The position numbers and the translations under genes are program-made. The notes beneath the pieces are model-generated. The model did not search any database. It was given only the letters and a program-made list of their open reading frames with translations, and had not been told where the DNA came from. A DNA stretch of 64,000 nucleotides from Lawsonibacter faecis (GTDB lineage: Bacteria; Bacillota; Clostridia; Oscillospirales; Oscillospiraceae), in the NCBI RefSeq assembly GCF_014287675.1, contig NZ_JACOPQ010000010.1, positions 85,834-149,833 of the forward strand. Reading direction: 5' to 3'. Below, one piece after another: positions 32,433 through 41,036 of the stretch; within the stretch, counting starts at the first letter, position 1, and every line of letters starts with the position of its first letter.

Positions 32433-34907
32433 ATGGACCAGGTCCGGCTGGCGAAGGTGGCTCTGTCGGCCGCGACCTTCGCCATCGACAAGCCCTATGA
32501 TTATCTGCTGCCTGCTGAGCTTTTGGAGACCGCGCGGCCCGGTATGCGGGTGCTGGTGCCCTTCGGGGCGGGCAACCGCAGGATTGAGGGGATTATCCTC
32601 GCCATCGCCGACGGTCCCCAGAGCGAGAAGCTCAAGGCGGTATTCTCCCTTCTGGACGAGGAGCCGGTGCTGGACGGCGAGAGCATCCAGCTGGCCCTCT
32701 GGATGCGGGAGCGGTATTTCTGCACCGTCTACGACGCCGCCCGGGCCATGCTGCCCGCGGGGCTCTATTTCTCCCTGCAGGACCGCTACCGCCTTGTGAA
32801 TCAGGCGGATAAGGAGGGGGCCTATGAGGCCGCGGGCCGCTCCGACTACGCCCGGCGGATATTGGATTTGGTCTACTCCTGCGGCGGAGCCGCCGAGCTG
32901 GGGCAGATCCGGGGGGCATTCGGCGCGAAGGACCCGGGCCCGGCGCTGAAGAGCCTGGTGGATAAAGGTGTTCTGATTCTGGAGACCAGCGCCTCCCGGG
33001 GGGTGGGGGATAAGACCGAGCAGGTCGCCTCCCTCCTGATGCCGCCGGAGGAGGCCCTGGCCCTGGTGGCCCCCAAGCGGAAGAGCGCGCCCCTGCGGTA
33101 TGCGGTGGTGGAGCTGCTCTCCGCCGTGGGACAGGCCTCCTCCAAGGAGATCTGCTACTTTACCGGCGCGTCCACCGCCACCCTGCGCTCCCTGGTCAGG
33201 AGCGGGATCGTCACCCAGGAGAAGCGGGAGGTCTTCCGCCGTGTGGCGGTGGACAGCCCTGAGCCGGCGGGGCCGGTGGTCCTCAACGGGGAGCAGGAGG
33301 CCGCTTTCCGGGGCCTCGACGCCCTGCGGACCGGGGGCAAGTCCGCCGCCGCCCTCCTGTACGGGGTGACGGGCAGCGGCAAGACCCAGGTCTATATCCG
33401 GCTCATCCAGGCCTGCCTGGCGGATGGAGGGGCCGCCATGGTGCTGGTCCCGGAGATCGCCCTGACCCCCCAGCTTCTGCATATCTTTACCTCCCACTTC
33501 GGGGAGGAGGTGGCCGTCCTCCACAGCTCGCTGCGGGCGGGGGAGCGGTACGACGAGTGGAAGCGGGTCCGGGCGGGGAGGGCGCGAGTGGTCATCGGTA
33601 CCCGCTCCGCCGTCTTCGCGCCGGTGGAGCGCCTGGGACTGCTGATTCTGGACGAGGAGCAGGAGTACACCTACAAGTCGGAAAACGTCCCCCGGTACCA
33701 TGCCCGGGACGTGGCGAAGTTCCGCTGCGCCCGCAGCGGCGCGCTGCTGGTGCTGGGCTCCGCCACCCCGTCGGTGGAGAGCATGTATCTGGCGAAATCC
33801 GGGGTATACCACCTCTTTGAACTGAAAAACCGCTATAACGAGCAGGCGCTGCCCGGGGTGTATATCGCGGATATGCGGCAGGAGCTGCGCAGGGGAAACG
33901 GCACCTCGGTGAGCGGCCTGCTCCGGCAGGAGCTGGAGGCCAATCTGGCCCACGGGGAGCAGAGCATTCTCTTCATCAACCGCCGGGGGGCCAGCCGTAT
34001 GGTCACCTGCGGAGAGTGCGGTGAGGTGCCCACCTGCCCCCGCTGCTCGGTCTATCTCACCTACCACTCGGCCAACGGGCGGCTCATGTGCCACTACTGC
34101 GGCCACTCGGAGAAGCTGCCGGCAGCCTGTCCCCAGTGCGGCGGGGCCCTCAGCTTCGTGGGCACCGGGACCCAGAAGGTTCAGGAGGAGCTGGAGGAGC
34201 TGTTCCCCGGGGTGGAGGTCATGCGGATGGACACGGACACCGTGTCCGCCACCCAGTCCCACGAGAAGCTCCTCTCCCGGTTTGAGAGGGAGAGGGTGCC
34301 CATCCTCATCGGCACCCAGATGGTGGCCAAGGGGCTGGATTTTGAGAACGTGACCCTGGTGGGGGTCATCGCCGCCGACCTCTCCCTCTATGTGGACGAC
34401 TACCGGGCGGGCGAGCGGACCTTCTCGCTGCTCACCCAGGTGGTGGGCCGGGCGGGCCGGGGGGAAAAACAGGGCCGGGCGGTCATTCAGACCTACACCC
34501 CGGAGAACGACGTGATTACCAACGCCGCCGCCCAGGACTACGACCGGTTTTATGACGAGGAGATTGGGATGCGCAGCCTCCGGGGCTGTCCGCCCTTCCG
34601 GGATCTCTTTGTCCTTACCGCCTCCGGCGCGGAGGAGAGCCGGGTGCTCCGGGTCTGCATGAAGCTGCGCCGCACCCTGGAGGGCTGGCTGGCCCAGCCG
34701 CCCTACGACGCGCTGGGAATACAGCTTTTGGGCCCCGCGCCGGCGTCGGTGGCGAAGGTGAACAACCGCTACCGCTACCGGCTGACCCTTTCGGGTAAGA
34801 ATACGAAGAGCCTGCGGGCGCTGATCACGGCGCTTGTGGTCGCCGCCCAAAACGATAAGGAGAACAGGGGCGTGTCCGTCTTCGCGGATGTGAACCCGCT
34901 GGACTGA
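32433..34907 (+). CDS. priA: Primosomal replication protein N' (PriA helicase)
   Basis: 824 aa. 3'-to-5' DNA helicase that restarts stalled forks. N-terminal 3'-OH binding domain (1-105), winged helix, helicase core with Walker A GVTGSGKTQ (Lys near 317) and motif II DEEQ (407-410), where most PriA have DEEH. Zinc-binding insert has eight cysteines (CGECGEVPTCPRC, CHYC, CPQC) near 525-575. Helicase C-terminal motifs include GTQMVAKGLDF and VGRAGRGEKQG. GAGGGAAG precedes the ATG. Confidence 0.96.
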   Translation: MDQVRLAKVALSAATFAIDKPYDYLLPAELLETARPGMRVLVPFGAGNRRIEGIILAIADGPQSEKLKAVFSLLDEEPVLDGESIQLALWMRERYFCTVYDAARAMLPAGLYFSLQDRYRLVNQADKEGAYEAAGRSDYARRILDLVYSCGGAAELGQIRGAFGAKDPGPALKSLVDKGVLILETSASRGVGDKTEQVASLLMPPEEALALVAPKRKSAPLRYAVVELLSAVGQASSKEICYFTGASTATLRSLVRSGIVTQEKREVFRRVAVDSPEPAGPVVLNGEQEAAFRGLDALRTGGKSAAALLYGVTGSGKTQVYIRLIQACLADGGAAMVLVPEIALTPQLLHIFTSHFGEEVAVLHSSLRAGERYDEWKRVRAGRARVVIGTRSAVFAPVERLGLLILDEEQEYTYKSENVPRYHARDVAKFRCARSGALLVLGSATPSVESMYLAKSGVYHLFELKNRYNEQALPGVYIADMRQELRRGNGTSVSGLLRQELEANLAHGEQSILFINRRGASRMVTCGECGEVPTCPRCSVYLTYHSANGRLMCHYCGHSEKLPAACPQCGGALSFVGTGTQKVQEELEELFPGVEVMRMDTDTVSATQSHEKLLSRFERERVPILIGTQMVAKGLDFENVTLVGVIAADLSLYVDDYRAGERTFSLLTQVVGRAGRGEKQGRAVIQTYTPENDVITNAAAQDYDRFYDEEIGMRSLRGCPPFRDLFVLTASGAEESRVLRVCMKLRRTLEGWLAQPPYDALGIQLLGPAPASVAKVNNRYRYRLTLSGKNTKSLRALITALVVAAQNDKENRGVSVFADVNPLD

Positions 34908-35067
34908 CGGAAGCGCTCCGGCGGGCGGAACAGGCCGTTAAGGCCGGGACGGTTGGGCAGAGCCCGGGGAACACGCGGCGCCGGGTCCGCCCGAGACGCC
35001 GCGGCGTGACAGGAAGACGCCTGAGAAAAATAAAACAGAACAGTCGTGTGAAACGGAGGAGAAACCC

Positions 35068-35568
35068 ATGTCTGTACGGAAAATCATTACCAAGGGCGAC
35101 CCGGTGCTGGGAAAGAAGGCCCATCCGGTGACCCAGTTTGACGAAAAACTCCACGGCCTGCTGGACGATATGCGGGACACCCTCGCCCAGGCCAGCGGCG
35201 CCGGTCTGGCCGCGCCCCAGGTGGGCATCCTGCGCCGGGTGGTGGTCATCTCCACCGGCGAGGAGGAGGGTGAGATCCTGGAACTGGTGAACCCCACCAT
35301 CGTTGCCACCGAGGGGGAGCAGGACGGCCTGGAGGGCTGTCTGTCCGTGCCCGGGTACTGGGGCAGGGTCAAGCGGCCCATGAAGGCCACCGTCCGGGCC
35401 CAGGACCGGAACGGGGAGTGGTTCGAGCGCACCGGCGAGGCCATGACCGCCCGCTGCTTCTGCCACGAGGTGGACCATCTGGACGGCAGGCTCTATACCG
35501 AGCTGGTGGAGGGCAAGCTCTACACCAACGACGAGCTGGAAGAGATGATGGAAGAGCAGGAGGATTAA
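35068..35568 (+). CDS. def: Peptide deformylase
   Basis: 166 aa metalloenzyme removing the formyl group from nascent Met. Motif 1 GAGLAAPQVG (about 45-54), motif 2 EGCLSVPG (Cys metal ligand, about 90-97), motif 3 HEVDHLDG (about 133-140). RBS CGGAGGAG lies 7 nt before the ATG. The 160-bp gap before it is GC-rich with no convincing promoter. fmt follows two bases later. Confidence 0.97.
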   Translation: MSVRKIITKGDPVLGKKAHPVTQFDEKLHGLLDDMRDTLAQASGAGLAAPQVGILRRVVVISTGEEEGEILELVNPTIVATEGEQDGLEGCLSVPGYWGRVKRPMKATVRAQDRNGEWFERTGEAMTARCFCHEVDHLDGRLYTELVEGKLYTNDELEEMMEEQED

Positions 35569-35570
35569 GC

Positions 35571-36494
35571 ATGAGAATCCTCTTTATGGGCACGCCCGCG
35601 TTCGCCGTGCCCTCCCTGGCGGCGCTGGTGGAGGCGGGCCACGAGGTCTGCGGGGTCTTCTCCCAGCCGGACAAGCCGGTGGGACGGCACCAGAACAAGC
35701 TCCAGCCAACGCCTGTTAAGGAATTTGCCGTTACACATCATATCCCGGTCTTTCAGCCGGTGAAGCTCCGGGACGGGTCCGCGCTGGCCCAGATCCGGGC
35801 GCTGGAGCCTGAGCTCATCGTGGTGGCGGCCTACGGCCGCCTCCTGCCCGACGACATTCTGGACTATCCCGCCAGGGGCTGCATCAACGTCCACTCGTCC
35901 TTGCTGCCCCGGTACCGGGGGGCCGCCCCCATCAACTGGGCGGTGCTCAACGGGGATGCGGAGACCGGCGTGACCATTATGCATATGGCCACCGAGATGG
36001 ACGCGGGGGATATTATCGATCAGGTCCGCACACCCATCGACCCGGACGAGACGGTGGAGACCCTATACAGCCGCCTGGCCGGCATGGGCGCGGAGCTGCT
36101 GGTGAAATCGGTGGCCGCCATCGCCGCGGGGACGGCCCGGCGCGTGCCGCAGGATGCCGCCCGGATGACTCTGGCCCCCATGCTGAGCCGGGAGCTCTCA
36201 CCCATGGACTGGAAGCGCACCGCGCGGGAGCTGCACAATCAGGTCCGGGGGCTGATCCCCTGGCCTGCCGCCGTGACGGAGCTGGGAGGCTGCCGCTGTA
36301 AAGTGTTTTCCACTGCCGTGCCGGATGAGCGAACGGATAGGGCGCCCGGCACAGTGCTGGAGGCCGGGAGGAACGGCATCAAGGTGGCCTGCGGCGGGGG
36401 AACCGTCCTCCGCGTAGACGAGCTCCAGGCGGACGGCGGCAGACGGATGAGGGCCGCCGACTGGCTCAGGGGCCACCCCATCTCCGTAGACTGA
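35571..36494 (+). CDS. fmt: Methionyl-tRNA formyltransferase
   Basis: 307 aa. Formylates initiator Met-tRNA. MGTPAFAVPSL at the N-terminus, the SLLPRYRGAAPINWAVL loop with catalytic residues, GVTIMHMATEMDAGDII, and a C-terminal tRNA-binding domain (about 205-305). The ATG at 35571 is right after def and begins the canonical sequence; an earlier in-frame extension through def is not real. def-fmt is the standard pair. Confidence 0.97.
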   Translation: MRILFMGTPAFAVPSLAALVEAGHEVCGVFSQPDKPVGRHQNKLQPTPVKEFAVTHHIPVFQPVKLRDGSALAQIRALEPELIVVAAYGRLLPDDILDYPARGCINVHSSLLPRYRGAAPINWAVLNGDAETGVTIMHMATEMDAGDIIDQVRTPIDPDETVETLYSRLAGMGAELLVKSVAAIAAGTARRVPQDAARMTLAPMLSRELSPMDWKRTARELHNQVRGLIPWPAAVTELGGCRCKVFSTAVPDERTDRAPGTVLEAGRNGIKVACGGGTVLRVDELQADGGRRMRAADWLRGHPISVD

Positions 36495-36495
36495 T

Positions 36496-37785
36496 ATGAA
36501 ATGGTTTGATCTGCTCTGGAATCTGCTCGTCTCTGCGCCGATTCTGATTTTGGCAGTCTCGCTTGCGGTCCGCTGGCTGAAGGCAAGCGGGGCGCCGCTC
36601 CGCCGGGCCGCTCTGCCGCCGCCGGAGCAGCAGGAGGGGCGGGAGGCCGGGGCGGGGGAGACCGCGGCGGTCTTCGGCGGGGCGATGCTCTTCCGCCTTC
36701 TTATCTTTCTGGCTGTCTGTGCCGTCGCTCTGGTGATGCTCGGGGTCAGGGACGGGCGGGGTCTGCTGTCCCTCTGGGAAAAGTGGGACGGTTTTCACTA
36801 TGTCCGCCTGGTGGAGCAGGGATACGGGGGATATACCGAGGACGGCCAGCATTATTTCCTGGTGTTCTATCCGCTTTACGTTTGGCTGGTGCGCCTGGTC
36901 AGGCTGGCGGTGGGGGATACGGTCCTGTCGGGTCTGCTGGTCTCTTTTTTCTGTTATGCCGGAGGCTGCGCCTACCTCTACCGGCTGGCGTTCCGGGAGT
37001 ACGGCCGGGCGGTGGCGTGGCGGACGGTGGTGTTCCTCTCCGTCTTCCCGTTCTCCTTCTTCTTTGGGGCCATGATGACCGAGGGACTCTTCCTGCTGAC
37101 CACCGCCGCCGGACTCTACCATATCCGGCGGCACCAGTGGCTGCGCGCGGGCGTCTGGGGCGCGCTGGCGGCATTGACCCGGATGCACGGGCTTGTGCTG
37201 ATCGGCGCCGCTCTGGCGGAGCTGATACAGTCCAGGCGGCTTTTCGCCCTGCGGGGCGCGGAGCTGAAGCGGAACCTCCGCGCCGTCCTCTGCCGTCTGC
37301 CTCTGATTTTTCTGCCCGTGCTGGGCACGGTCGTCTACCTCTGCCTGAACTACGCGATTGACGGGAACCCGTTTGCCTTTACAGCACATCAGCAGGCGCG
37401 CTGGTCCCAGGGATTTATGTGGATTTCCCAGGTGCTGCAGTATCTGCTGATCAATGCCATCACCTACGGCAATCTGACCGTACAGCTTCAGCTCTGGCTG
37501 CCAGAGGTGCTTTTGTTCCTCCTCTTTTTCGTGCTGCTCTGGCATGAGCGGGGGAGGCACCGGAGTATGTTCACCCTCTACGCCTTCGCGTGCCTGGTTT
37601 TGAACTACTCCCTCTCCTGGCTGTTGAGCGCCGGGCGGTATCTGACCTGCGCCCTCCCGTTTTTTATGTTTGCAGCCTGCCTGACCGAGCGGCGGCCCAG
37701 GCTGACCGCCGTTCTGACCGCAGGTATGTCGGCGCTCTTTATTCTGGCCCAGGCGATTTACCTCGTCGGCGGCCAAATCATGTAA
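36496..37785 (+). CDS. Polytopic mannosyltransferase-like protein (PIG-V / GT-C type)
   Basis: 429 aa with about ten membrane segments. The motif WEKWDGFHYVRLVEQGY after the second segment matches the lumenal acidic-residue loop of PIG-V-like GT-C glycosyltransferases (WDG/WD...Y), followed by FYPLYVWLVRL. Such enzymes use polyprenyl-phosphate sugars on the outer membrane face. Acceptor unknown. It sits between fmt and rsmB, where many Firmicutes carry other genes, starting two bases after fmt. Confidence 0.72.
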   Translation: MKWFDLLWNLLVSAPILILAVSLAVRWLKASGAPLRRAALPPPEQQEGREAGAGETAAVFGGAMLFRLLIFLAVCAVALVMLGVRDGRGLLSLWEKWDGFHYVRLVEQGYGGYTEDGQHYFLVFYPLYVWLVRLVRLAVGDTVLSGLLVSFFCYAGGCAYLYRLAFREYGRAVAWRTVVFLSVFPFSFFFGAMMTEGLFLLTTAAGLYHIRRHQWLRAGVWGALAALTRMHGLVLIGAALAELIQSRRLFALRGAELKRNLRAVLCRLPLIFLPVLGTVVYLCLNYAIDGNPFAFTAHQQARWSQGFMWISQVLQYLLINAITYGNLTVQLQLWLPEVLLFLLFFVLLWHERGRHRSMFTLYAFACLVLNYSLSWLLSAGRYLTCALPFFMFAACLTERRPRLTAVLTAGMSALFILAQAIYLVGGQIM

Positions 37786-37807
37786 ACCATCGGAAGGAGG
37801 ACCAGCC

Positions 37808-39205
37808 ATGGCTTCGCAGAAGACGGTGACCGCAAGGGAAATTGCGCTGCAGACCCTCTCAGCCTGTGAGCGGCAGGGGGCCTGGTCGGACGGATATCTG
37901 AATAAGGCGCTCCGCGAGGCCCGGCTGGACGGGCGGGACGCGGCGCTGGCCACACGCCTGTGCTTCGGCGTGCTCCAAAACCGGATGCTGCTGGATTTTT
38001 ATCTCGGCAAATTTTCCTCCATGCCGCCGGAAAAGATGGAGATCAACGTCCGCTGCGCCCTGCGCCTGGCGGTGTACCAGATGGCGTTCCTCACTAAAAT
38101 TCCCGCCAGCGCCGCGGTGAACGAGTCGGTGGAGCTGGTCAAGCGGTACAGCAAGAACCCCCGCGCGGCCGGGCTATGTAACGGTGTGCTGCGGGCGCTG
38201 GCCCGGCACCTGGATGACCTGCCCCAGGTGGATCGGCGCAGCAGCGTTCATTACCTCGCCACCCTGTACAGCCACCCCGTCTGGCTGGTGGAGGAGTTCA
38301 TCGGCGCCCTTGGGCCGGAGGAGGCCGAGGCGCTGCTCCGCGCGGACAACCAGGAGCCGCCCACCTGTATCCAGGTCAACACCTTGAGGACCACGGCGGA
38401 GGAGCTTCTGCGGGAGCTGTCGCTGGCGGGGGCGCAGGCGCAGCGCCACCCCTGGCTGGAGGACTGCCTCTTTCTCACGGGCGCGGGGGATTTGGAGCGC
38501 CTGCCCGCCTTCCAAGAGGGCCGGTTTTATGTGCAGGACCCGGCGGCGCGGCTGGCCGTTATGGCGGCCGGCGCGGAGCCGGGGATGCGGGTGCTGGACG
38601 CCTGCGCCGCCCCCGGCGGCAAATCCTTCGCCGCCGCCATCGCCATGGAGGACAAGGGTGAGATTGTCTCCTGCGATATCCACTCCCGCAAGCAGGGGCT
38701 GATTGAGTCCGGAGCGGCCCGGCTGGGCCTGGGCTGTATCACGGCGCGCACGCTGGACGCCAAGCTGCGGCGCGAGGAGTTTGCGCAGGCCTTCGATCTG
38801 GTCGTGGCCGACGTGCCCTGCTCGGGACTTGGCATTATCCGCAAAAAGCCGGATATCCGCTACAAGGACCCCGGGCCCCTGGAGAATCTGCCCGCCGTCC
38901 AGAGCGCGATTCTGGACAATGTGGCGGGCTATGTCCGCCCGGGCGGCGTCCTGCTCTATGCCACCTGCACCCTGCGGGAACGGGAGAACGGGGCAGTCGT
39001 GCGGGCTTTTCTTAAACAGCACGGTGACTTTGTATTGGAGCAGTTCCGGCTGCCGGAGCCGATTGGCTGCGTGGAGGAGGGGATGCTCACCCTCTGGCCC
39101 CACCGGCACGGCACCGACGGATTCTTCTTCGCCAGGCTGCGGCGGAGTGAGGGCGCTGCCCGGACGCCGCGCCCCACAGCCGCGCGGAGCGAGGAGATCT
39201 CATGA
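37808..39205 (+). CDS. rsmB: 16S rRNA (cytosine(967)-C(5))-methyltransferase RsmB
   Basis: 465 aa. NusB-like N-terminal domain (about 1-145) and an m5C SAM-methyltransferase domain. SAM motif I LDACAAPGGKSF, motif IV DVPCSGLG and motif VI YATCTL supply the two cysteines of the mechanism. RBS GGAAGGAGGACC is strong. It overlaps rlmN by 4 bp, keeping the fmt-rsmB-rlmN-prpC-prkC-rsgA order. Confidence 0.95.
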   Translation: MASQKTVTAREIALQTLSACERQGAWSDGYLNKALREARLDGRDAALATRLCFGVLQNRMLLDFYLGKFSSMPPEKMEINVRCALRLAVYQMAFLTKIPASAAVNESVELVKRYSKNPRAAGLCNGVLRALARHLDDLPQVDRRSSVHYLATLYSHPVWLVEEFIGALGPEEAEALLRADNQEPPTCIQVNTLRTTAEELLRELSLAGAQAQRHPWLEDCLFLTGAGDLERLPAFQEGRFYVQDPAARLAVMAAGAEPGMRVLDACAAPGGKSFAAAIAMEDKGEIVSCDIHSRKQGLIESGAARLGLGCITARTLDAKLRREEFAQAFDLVVADVPCSGLGIIRKKPDIRYKDPGPLENLPAVQSAILDNVAGYVRPGGVLLYATCTLRERENGAVVRAFLKQHGDFVLEQFRLPEPIGCVEEGMLTLWPHRHGTDGFFFARLRRSEGAARTPRPTAARSEEIS

Positions 39206-40251
39206 CGGATATCAAATCCATGAATTTGGCGGAGATGACCGCCTTTATAAAAGCGCTGGGGGAACCGGCTTTCCGGGCCAAACAGATTTTCCAGTGGCTC
39301 CACCGGGGGGCCGAGTCCTTTGACGAGATGACCAACCTCTCCAAGCCCCTGCGGGAGAAGCTCTCCGCCGCCTGCTTCATCACGGTCCCGGCGGTGGAGC
39401 GCAGGCAGGTGGACTCCCAGGATGGAACCATCAAATATCTTTGGCGGCTTGGAGACGGAAACTGCATCGAAACTGTTTTGATGCGCTATCATCATGGGAA
39501 TACTGTCTGCATCTCCTCCCAGGTGGGCTGCCGGATGGGCTGCGCCTTCTGCGCCTCCACCCTGGGGGGGAAGGTGAGAGACCTGACGCCCTCCGAGATG
39601 CTGGACCAGGTGCTCTTCACCCAGCTGGATGCGCAGACCTCCATCTCCAATATTGTCCTGATGGGCATTGGGGAGCCGCTGGACAATTTTGATACGGTCA
39701 TGCGCTTTCTGGAGCTGGTGAACCACCCCGACGGCATGAACATCGGAATGCGTCATATCTCCCTCTCCACCTGCGGCCTGACTGAAAAAATTGACAAACT
39801 GGCCGAACTTCGGTTACAATTGACGTTGTCCGTCTCCCTCCACGCGCCGGACGACGAGACCCGCTCCCGCATTATGCCGGTCAACCGTTCGGTGGGCGTG
39901 GAGAAGCTGTTTCGCGCCTGCCGCCGGTATTTTGAGACCACGGGCCGGCGCATCTCCTATGAGTACGCCATGATCGACGGCGTGAACGACGCCGACTGGC
40001 AGGCGGATTTGCTGGTGAAGCACCTGAGGGGGACGCCGGGGCATGTGAACCTCATCCCCCTCAACGAGGTGGCGGAGAGTCCGCTGAAGCCCAGCAGGCG
40101 GGTGGCGGCCTTCCAGAAGCGGCTGGAGAGCCAGGGCGTCACCGCCACAGTCCGCCGGAAGCTGGGCGGTGAGATCGACGCCTCCTGCGGCCAGTTGCGG
40201 AGGAAGGTTCAGGCGGAGGAAGCGGGCAATACAGAAACACCTCCCATATAG
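39202..40251 (+). CDS. rlmN: Dual-specificity rRNA/tRNA methyltransferase RlmN
   Basis: 349 aa radical-SAM enzyme making m2A2503 in 23S rRNA and m2A37 in tRNAs. The [4Fe-4S] motif CRMGCAFC is at Cys110/114/117, SAM motif MGIGEPLDNF follows, and the C-terminal NLIPLNEVAESP region ends near the catalytic Cys in DASCGQLR (the resolving cysteine). Translational coupling with rsmB by ATGA overlap. Confidence 0.96.
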   Translation: MTDIKSMNLAEMTAFIKALGEPAFRAKQIFQWLHRGAESFDEMTNLSKPLREKLSAACFITVPAVERRQVDSQDGTIKYLWRLGDGNCIETVLMRYHHGNTVCISSQVGCRMGCAFCASTLGGKVRDLTPSEMLDQVLFTQLDAQTSISNIVLMGIGEPLDNFDTVMRFLELVNHPDGMNIGMRHISLSTCGLTEKIDKLAELRLQLTLSVSLHAPDDETRSRIMPVNRSVGVEKLFRACRRYFETTGRRISYEYAMIDGVNDADWQADLLVKHLRGTPGHVNLIPLNEVAESPLKPSRRVAAFQKRLESQGVTATVRRKLGGEIDASCGQLRRKVQAEEAGNTETPPI

Positions 40252-40267
40252 AGAAGAGGCAATCGAC

Positions 40268-41008
40268 ATGATAAAAGCATGGGGCGTCACCGACAAGGGC
40301 GCCGTCAGACAACAGAATCAGGATGCCTACTACCTGGATGTGCCCAGCGGGGGCCTGGCCGTTGTGGTCGTGTGCGACGGCATGGGCGGAGCGAAGGCCG
40401 GAAACGTGGCCAGCACGCTTGCGGTGGAGTCCTTCGTGGACGCGCTGCGGACCCGGGCCGAGGAGGCTGGCGGCAGCCTGCCCGCCGAGCCGGACGAGGT
40501 CCTGCAGGAGGCCGCGGAGATCTCCAACAGCGCGGTCTACTACCGGGCCAGCATTGATCCGGACTGCGGCGGCATGGGCACCACCATGGTGGCCGCCCTG
40601 GTGGAGGGCCGCCTCGCCCACATTCTTAACATCGGCGACAGCCGCTGCTACCATGTGACCGGCGAGGGCATCTCGCGGGTCACCCGGGACCACTCCGTGG
40701 TGGAGGATCTGGTCCAGCGGGGGGAGATCACCCCCGAGGAGGCGCGGCTCCATCCCCGCAAAAACCTGATTACCCGCGCCCTCGGTGCGGAGGAGCACAT
40801 CCGCGCCGATCTCTATCACCGGGAGCTCTGCGAGGGAGACTGCCTGCTGCTCTGTTCAGACGGCCTCTCCAACGTGGTGACCGACCAGGAGATGCTCTAT
40901 GAGATCATCCACGGCGGCGCCATTGAGGACTGCTGCGGACGGCTGCTGGACATCGCCATGTCCCGCGGCGCGCCGGACAACGTGACCGCCGTCCTGCTCC
41001 AGGCGTAA
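40268..41008 (+). CDS. prpC: Stp1/PrpC-type serine/threonine protein phosphatase (PP2C)
   Basis: 246 aa. Metal-dependent phosphatase, with RQQNQDAYY and VVCDGMGGAKAGNVAS (metal aspartates), GTTMVAALV, HILNIGDSRCY, TRDHSVVEDLV and LCSDGLSNVV. It reverses the adjacent PrkC kinase in the PASTA signalling pair. ATG 40268 begins the canonical sequence, after AGAGG; upstream frame extension overlaps rlmN and is unlikely. Confidence 0.95.
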   Translation: MIKAWGVTDKGAVRQQNQDAYYLDVPSGGLAVVVVCDGMGGAKAGNVASTLAVESFVDALRTRAEEAGGSLPAEPDEVLQEAAEISNSAVYYRASIDPDCGGMGTTMVAALVEGRLAHILNIGDSRCYHVTGEGISRVTRDHSVVEDLVQRGEITPEEARLHPRKNLITRALGAEEHIRADLYHRELCEGDCLLLCSDGLSNVVTDQEMLYEIIHGGAIEDCCGRLLDIAMSRGAPDNVTAVLLQA

Positions 41009-41036
41009 CGATTAAAAGCATAGGAGGATATTTACC

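Noticed and set aside
32409..34850. Very long open frame on the minus strand opposite priA
   Set aside because: Stop-free antisense frames are expected at this G+C with strong third-position bias; the product has low-complexity Leu/Gly/His/Gln runs, no domain, and priA is clear.
34908..35067. Possible ncRNA or promoter in the priA-def gap
   Set aside because: Only scattered GC-rich short pairings; no -35/-10 pair or known RNA motif.
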